Shown: one piece after another, positions 41,801 through 47,500 of the stretch
Numbering within the stretch: the stretch's first letter is position 1
How the letters are laid out: each line of letters begins with the position of its first letter
Source: Symbiodinium natans
Taxonomy: Eukaryota; Sar; Dinophyceae; Suessiales; Symbiodiniaceae
Direction of reading: 5' to 3'
Assembly: GCA_905221605.1 (NCBI GenBank)
Contig: CAJNDS010001757.1
Coordinates: forward strand, 1-47,500
Length of the DNA stretch: 47,500 bases
Position numbers and translations under genes: made by a program
The notes under the pieces: generated by a model
The model's input: only the letters and a program-made list of their open reading frames with translations
The model's database searches: none
Told to the model about the DNA's origin: nothing

Positions 41801-42108
41801 CCTGATTGAAGCGTACTCGGGCTGGTGCCCGGATGATATAATCGCTGCGCTTGCAAGTAGCGCCCTGAGCATGCAAACCCGAAACATCCCTAAGCCCAGG
41901 TATGGACTCAAAGACCCTAAAACCCAAAGAGCCCAATGTCCCTTAATTAGGGAATATTGCTTAATTTATATAGGGATTCTTAATATGGTTTAAGGTATCT
42001 TCCTTAATTAAGGGGTATTGGGCTCTTTGGGAACCCCGTGCATTTTCTGCCACGGGCACTTGTAGGACGCCTCGTCGCCGAAAGCGCGGCCGGCATTCGG
42101 GAAATAGC
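41801..42108 (-). CDS. Two phase-consistent exons around a MITE intron
   Basis: Exon 42035-42108 (YFPNAGRAFGDEASYKCPWQ) ends GGG before donor GTTCCC in phase 0. Exon 41801-41864 (GATCKRSDYIIRAPARVRF) starts after TGCTCAG in phase 0 and likely ends at a GC donor. The intron is mostly the family-F palindromic element. Function unknown. Confidence 0.6.
41923..42031. mobile_element. Family-F palindromic MITE filling an inferred intron
   Basis: Ends CCCAAAGAGCCCAAT and ATTGGGCTCTTTGGG are perfect inverted repeats, continuing with CCTTAATTA on each side. It occupies 109 of 170 bases of the inferred intron 41865-42034, starting three bases after the donor. Confidence 0.85.
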
Positions 42109-42318
42109 CTAAGGAGGGCATTGGGTGTTTAAGAATCTCGCAAGGGGCCATGCGCGCAGACCAGACCTGATTCCGAAGTCCATCAGACCCCTGCTCACTA
42201 TGATTTCAAACTACCCTCCGCGACCATGTGCTTCCGGACTGTTGCAGTGGCCCTGCGACCTGACTCCTGTGTCAAGCAGATGCAAGGTTCGCATGTCAAA
42301 AGCCGAGATAATGAAGAG

Positions 42319-42376
42319 GTTTAGGGTTTAGGGTTTAGGGTTTAGGGTTTAGGGTTTAGGGTTTAGGGTTTAGGGA
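42319..42376 (+). repeat. Interstitial telomeric array
   Basis: Eight perfect units, 210 bases upstream (minus sense) of exon 42035-42108. Confidence 0.95.
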
Positions 42377-42513
42377 GTTTAAGCCGGAATGTGCCCGTGC
42401 CCCTGCACCATGCCATCGGCTGCACTGGCCCACGGAACGCTTGCTAACTTCGACTCGGCAGCTTCCGAACACGCCGCCAGCCCACATCTCCTGGGAAGGG
42501 AAGGCGAGCGATG

Positions 42514-42545
42514 GGGTTTAGGGTTTAGGGTTTAGGGTTTAGGGT
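42514..42545 (+). repeat. Interstitial telomeric array
   Basis: Four units. Confidence 0.9.
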
Positions 42546-42579
42546 CCCGTTTTCCCATTGTATCGCCTGTTTACTGAAA

Positions 42580-43449
<870 letters not shown>

Positions 43450-43463
43450 CTGCTGTCGAAGGC

Positions 43464-43534
43464 TTAGGGTTTAGGGTTTAGGATTTAGGGTCTAGGGTTT
43501 AGGATTTAGGGTCTATAGGGTTTAGGGTTTAGGG
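43464..43534 (+). repeat. Degenerate telomeric array
   Basis: Units with TTTAGGA and TCTAGGG variants, just upstream (minus sense) of the exon-like block 43360-43449. Confidence 0.85.
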
Positions 43535-43885
43535 GACCGAGTCTGCTAGGACCTAGGATGCTGAAGGATCTCGGCGACAGCAGGACCTTGCTTGCATGAT
43601 GATGACGAGCAGGGGGGGCGGCGGCGAACCTCCCCTGAAGTGCAACCTCGTGGGGTCGGCCCTAAGCTCCGAAACTAGGAGTTCCTCTAAGTTTTCTGTA
43701 CAAGTAGGTTAGCAGATTGGCCTGTGGCGTCAGCTGTCATGACCCGTCGGAAGTCACCGTTGATCATGTTTCCCACCTGTCAGTACATGACGCGAATCAC
43801 AAGTGACATAAAATCTGCCGGTGGTTGAGTTGGTGTGCCCCGTGTCCTTTCTTTTAGTGCCGCAACATTGCCTTTCCAAATTTCG

Positions 43886-44042
43886 GACCACCCCCCTCCC
43901 CGCCTTATACCCTCCGTATACCTATACCCCCTTCTACCCCCCTAGTACTCCCCTAATACCCCCTGACACCTACTCCCTAATACCCCCCTGACACCCACTC
44001 CCTAATCCCACATCCCCCTTAGACCCCCACCCCCACTTAAGG
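43886..44042. repeat. C-rich tandem tract
   Basis: Degenerate repeats of CCCCCTAATACCC and CCCTGACACCCACTC. A similar short tract follows the foldback element at 10490-10520. Confidence 0.75.
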
Positions 44043-44054
44043 ATTAACAAAAAA

Positions 44055-44088
44055 ACTATGGTTCATATACCCTAACAGGAACCATAGT
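44055..44088. repeat. Perfect hairpin
   Basis: ACTATGGTTC and GAACCATAGT are perfect 10-base arms with a 14-base loop, placed just before a telomeric array. Confidence 0.7.
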
Positions 44089-44242
44089 AGTTTAGGGTTT
44101 AGGGTTCAGGGTTCAGGGTTTAGGGTTTAGGGGTATAGGGTCTCTGACCCCAGGTCTAAGTTTCTTTGGACCTTGCGAGAGGACTTGTCAGTGGTACAGG
44201 GTCCATGGCCCCAATTTTGGGTTCCCTTTGGTTCCCATCAGA

Positions 44243-44405
<163 letters not shown>

Positions 44406-44423
44406 TCAGGCTCTGGGGCTTGG

Positions 44424-44549
44424 TTTAGGGTTTAGGGTTTAGGGTTTAGGGTTTAGGGTTTAGGGTTTAGGGTTTAGGGTTTAGGGTTTAGGGTTTAGGG
44501 TTTGGGGTTTGGGGTTTAGGGTTTAGGGTTTAGGGTTTAGGGTTTGGGT
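44424..44549 (+). repeat. Long interstitial telomeric array
   Basis: Eighteen units including two TTTGGGG, lying between exons 44602-44676 and 44313-44392. Confidence 0.95.
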
Positions 44550-44601
44550 CAAGTACGATCTGAGAGCCATGTCTAGGGTTTCTAGATGTGGGTGGACTCA
44601 C

Positions 44602-44907
44602 CGGCTTGTTGCCACTGACTGTCTGAAGAGTTCTGGGCTGTGAATCTCCGGCTTAGGGTTTAACCACATCAAGAGCCTGGTGGACCACATATGGGGTTTT
44701 CCGACATTAGGGGTACCCTACTGTGGGTCCAACTTGCAAGAGGATCCTGCTCTTTGGGGAATGTCTATTGGGGGCCCTTTATGTTCGTAAAACCCCCATA
44801 CCTGTCCTGTATCACCTAGCCAAGGTGCAAATATGGTCCATGTTCTCCAGCTTCTCCCCGCCCGTGAGATGCAAGGTCTTGGCGCTGCATCTCGCCAGGG
44901 TGTCCAC
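44602..44907 (-). CDS. Two phase-consistent exons flanking a family-C MITE
   Basis: Exon 44816-44907 ([19 protein letters not shown], ending CTLA) runs from AG to donor GTGATA in phase 2. Exon 44602-44676 ([19 protein letters not shown]) begins with the one base needed to complete Arg and ends at GTGAGT. The 139-base intron between them is four-fifths MITE. Function unknown. Confidence 0.65.
44690..44800. mobile_element. Family-C MITE filling an inferred intron
   Basis: Begins ATATGGGGTTTTCCGACATT and ends TTCGTAAAACCCCCATA; 111 of the 139 bases of the inferred intron 44677-44815 are this element. Confidence 0.8.
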
Positions 44908-45353
44908 CTAACTGAACACTTTTTGCGGGCTTAGCTATACTCCCCCTAGAACCTGAACACACATAATGTTTCAAATCTTCCGGTTTTATAAGCTTTATAT
45001 ACAAATTAAAGAATAACCAACGGGGCTACAGTAGGGTCGCATACCTTCATAGATTCGTATGTCCGGGTTCTCTACGTCAAGAGATGCGAGTGCTCAACTC
45101 TTCCACATACAAGAGGCCCAGGCACGCGGTACTCCAGGAGACCATAGGCATGTGCTAGGAAGGTCACATCGCCGATGCCGAATCGACTGCTTTGCTTGAT
45201 CTGGCAATCCTTGGCTTAGGGGCTGAATAGCCCAGCCCAAGAAAGGTTAACCTTTAATCCACAGTAGGATTCTATAGCTACAGGTTACCTACCCAGTCCC
45301 TAAGTCGGATTTGTCGAAGACAGCATGCGATCTTTCTGGGCCTGGCGCTCAAC

Positions 45354-45740
45354 TTACCACGACTGCTGCCCCCAACTCCAGCTATCAAGCGCTGGTAGCA
45401 ATGAGATCTGAAACTCCACCTGGCAACCCACTACTTCAAGACCAGAAAAGCCAATCCCGCCACTGCGATCAACCTGCTGCACGACATGCTCAATAATGAA
45501 CCCTGAAGAAGTAAAGATAAGGCTTCGACTCCCACGAACCAACTAAACAGTCCTGGGGGCAGCGTGCCTAAACCCTAAACTAAACCCTGGACCCTGGACC
45601 CTGGACCCTAAACCCTAAACCCGTGGGTTTACAAAGCTTAGCGTTAATCCCGTTTATCTGCTGGGCAAGTCTCCGCCTCGCCGCTGCCCACCACGGCGTA
45701 GAACTTGAAGGGGTCCTCGAGGCCTCCCGCTACTGCAAGG
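45354..45740 (-). CDS. Two exon-like blocks
   Basis: Block 45665-45732 (GGLEDPFKFYAVVGSGEAE) follows acceptor TTGCAG, donor unclear. Block about 45365-45505 (GFIIEHVVQQVDRSGGIGF) follows CTTCTTCAG. Both are C/G-ending in third positions in this frame. Function unknown. Confidence 0.4.
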
Positions 45741-46578
45741 GCTTTCGGCTTTAGGGTTTAGGGTTTAGGGTTTAGCCTGCGACTCTTCGATTTCAGCTTT
45801 CAAGGGGGTTTTAACTTCAGAGTTTCGAGTTTGGGTCTAGCTTTCAGGGGTTTTAAAGTCGAGGGCCCTGGCATTTTTCAGTGGCTCATGGCCAGGATGA
45901 GTCACGGTTGGCGGCTTTTTTGCCATTTCGGTTTAGGGCCACAACTCGCCTGCGCATTCGTACATCGGCTTGAACTGGTTCCTGGGCGTGACAAGCCATG
46001 AGCCGGATGGCCCAACGAAACAAAACGGGTTTAGGGTTTCGGGTTTCGGGTTTAGGGTGCTGCAAGATCTGTTCGGTGGCGGCGTCCGTGAGGTACACTA
46101 GGCCTGAACATGTTTGTAAGTGTTGAATGCCAGTGTATATGTATATACATAGTTCTAAATCATCTAGACTGAGCTGACAAGGCCCTGGTGCTGCAGGGAG
46201 AGCCGTATCCCAAAAGCATCCGTACCTTCGACCAAAGCCAAGGAGCAACAACTGCCAGGCTGGTGTAGGGTCTGGGCCCTGGTGGCAGAACCAACACGGC
46301 AAGCGCGGGCAAAGAAGGCTCCTGGGCTTTGGGGGAGGATATGGAAGCTTTCTGGATTAGGGTTTGAGGATTTTTTGCCACGTTCCTAGGGTTTAGCGTT
46401 TTTGGTGTGTTGAAGTTCTGTGCTGAGCTTGAAAGGGCCCAATTCGCCTCACCGGCACATCATGAGCCAGATGAGCTCTCGCGCATCATGGCCATGCGAG
46501 GGCCTACCTCACCCCTGCTCTCAAGTGCTCGGCAAGATGCCGGGTTTAGGGTTTAGGGTTTCAATCCACACACTTTAC

Positions 46579-47013
46579 ATCCTCAACCTCGAAGAGCACG
46601 CTCTGTTTCATCGTGTTGATGCCTCTCGAACCAAGATGCTTCCGCCGAGTGATGATGTAAACCTTGGCGGCGGCATTCTCCACCTTGGCCGGTCGGCCCA
46701 AATTTCTTGAACCCCGCCTAAGAATGAACCAAAGAATACCACACGCACACATACACCGAACTATAATCATCTCTTTTCAGACTTGCTGGCTAGCCCACGC
46801 AGCTCCGGACGTTCTCCACGGCGAAGGCGCCATTGCCCAAAATCGCAGCTCGCGCGTCCTGGCCATTCGTTTGGCTGAGCGTGGTTCGGAGCCGCTCTGT
46901 GGATCAGATCGTTTGGGGTAGTGCAAGCACGACGGGTCAGGGTGTCCAGGGTGGTTGTCCACACTAGTCCACGTTGCGTTGCTGCCATCAAACTGGCACT
47001 CTGATGTGCCGCA
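46579..47013 (-). CDS. Two phase-consistent exons
   Basis: Exon 46783-47013 (CGTSECQFDGSNATWTSVDN, 77 codons) from CTACAG to donor GTCTGA, then exon 46579-46683 (VENAAAKVYIITRRKHLGS) from GGCCAAG to donor GTAAAG. All ends are in phase 0. The first exon contains an NAT glycosylation-type motif and several Cys. Function unknown; further exons may lie beyond the window. Confidence 0.5.
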
Positions 47014-47070
47014 CTGTAGATACAAAGAGGCCTCATGCCTGCCCAGAACTCATCCGCTGAGAGATGACCC

Positions 47071-47180
47071 CATGTGGGGATTTACGAAAATAGGGGACCA
47101 CCAAAATAGACCCCAAATAGTAGGATCCCCTTATAACAAGGACCCCACAATAAGGTACCTCTAATTTCGGGTACCCCATG
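47071..47180. mobile_element. Family-C MITE
   Basis: CATGTGGGGATTTACGAAAA at the left and CTAATTTCGGGTACCCCATG at the right, the clearest pair of ends in the window. Confidence 0.8.
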
Positions 47181-47260
47181 TGTGTATCCCTGTGTTGGGC
47201 TTGGTTCACCTGCGTTTTGGCTCCTCGAGACTTCCCCGACATCCTTCTTTCCCCCATAAG

Positions 47261-47320
47261 GGTTTAGGGATTGGGTTTAGGGTTTAGGGTTTAGGCTTTA
47301 GGGTTTAGGGTTTAGGGGTT
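47261..47320 (+). repeat. Interstitial telomeric array
   Basis: Units with TTTAGGGA and CTTTAGG variants near the right edge. Confidence 0.9.
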
Positions 47321-47500
47321 GATGAAGGAATTGAGGTTTTAAACCATGCATTTACTTAGAAACAGATGTCGAAGGACAAGTGCGGAAACGCACATTTGGG
47401 TTGAAGCCCTGGGACTCTCAGCATGGCCCTCTGAAGAAGCAAGTGGAGCTTTCTTTGGAAACACGCAACTTCAGAAGTGTCTAGTGAGACTCCGGCGATG

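Overview
This is nuclear DNA of a protist, most probably a dinoflagellate; the genus cannot be fixed from the window. Four observations point that way: long coding regions without introns in head-to-tail tandem; tandem remnants resembling the dinoflagellate spliced leader (GGCTCAAG, CCAT, GGCTCAA) about 230 bases upstream of each tandem gene; apparent introns using GC as well as GT donors; and TTTAGGG-type telomeric repeats scattered as about 60 short interstitial arrays.

Layout. 1-5.7 kb holds no convincing gene but contains a four-armed palindromic minisatellite element (1605-2351), small inverted-repeat elements and telomeric arrays. 5.7-22 kb is a tandem cluster of three intact, intronless, minus-strand genes for the spliceosomal Myb protein CDC5L/Cef1 (6081-8408, 14440-16767, 19095-21422). 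They are nearly identical in protein, whereas their flanks and spacers are recognisably homologous but cut up by telomeric arrays and small elements. A 1.16 kb element with about 84-bp compound terminal inverted repeats (9331-10486) sits in the first spacer. 22-27.6 kb is low in recognisable genes and holds a 36-bp minisatellite. From 27.6 kb to the right edge the minus strand carries many short exon-like blocks with flanking AG and GT/GC sites. In several runs the reading frame stays open across consecutive inferred introns. I read these as parts of one or more intron-rich genes of unknown function.

How the parts relate. In the 27.6-30.5 kb part, the telomeric arrays lie in the inferred introns, and in six cases the 5' splice site appears to be the telomeric repeat itself (GTTTAG or GTTTTAG). 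In the 37-45 kb part, small inverted-repeat elements fill most of several inferred introns. Comparison of the three CDC5L copies gives empty and filled sites, showing that telomeric arrays were inserted after the duplication, at short matches to the telomeric repeat. The window therefore offers a coherent but unproven picture: telomeric repeat tracts and small inverted-repeat elements are frequently inserted, tolerated only outside exons, and in some places used as splice sites. No search or alignment was run; all exon calls are by eye and need RNA evidence.
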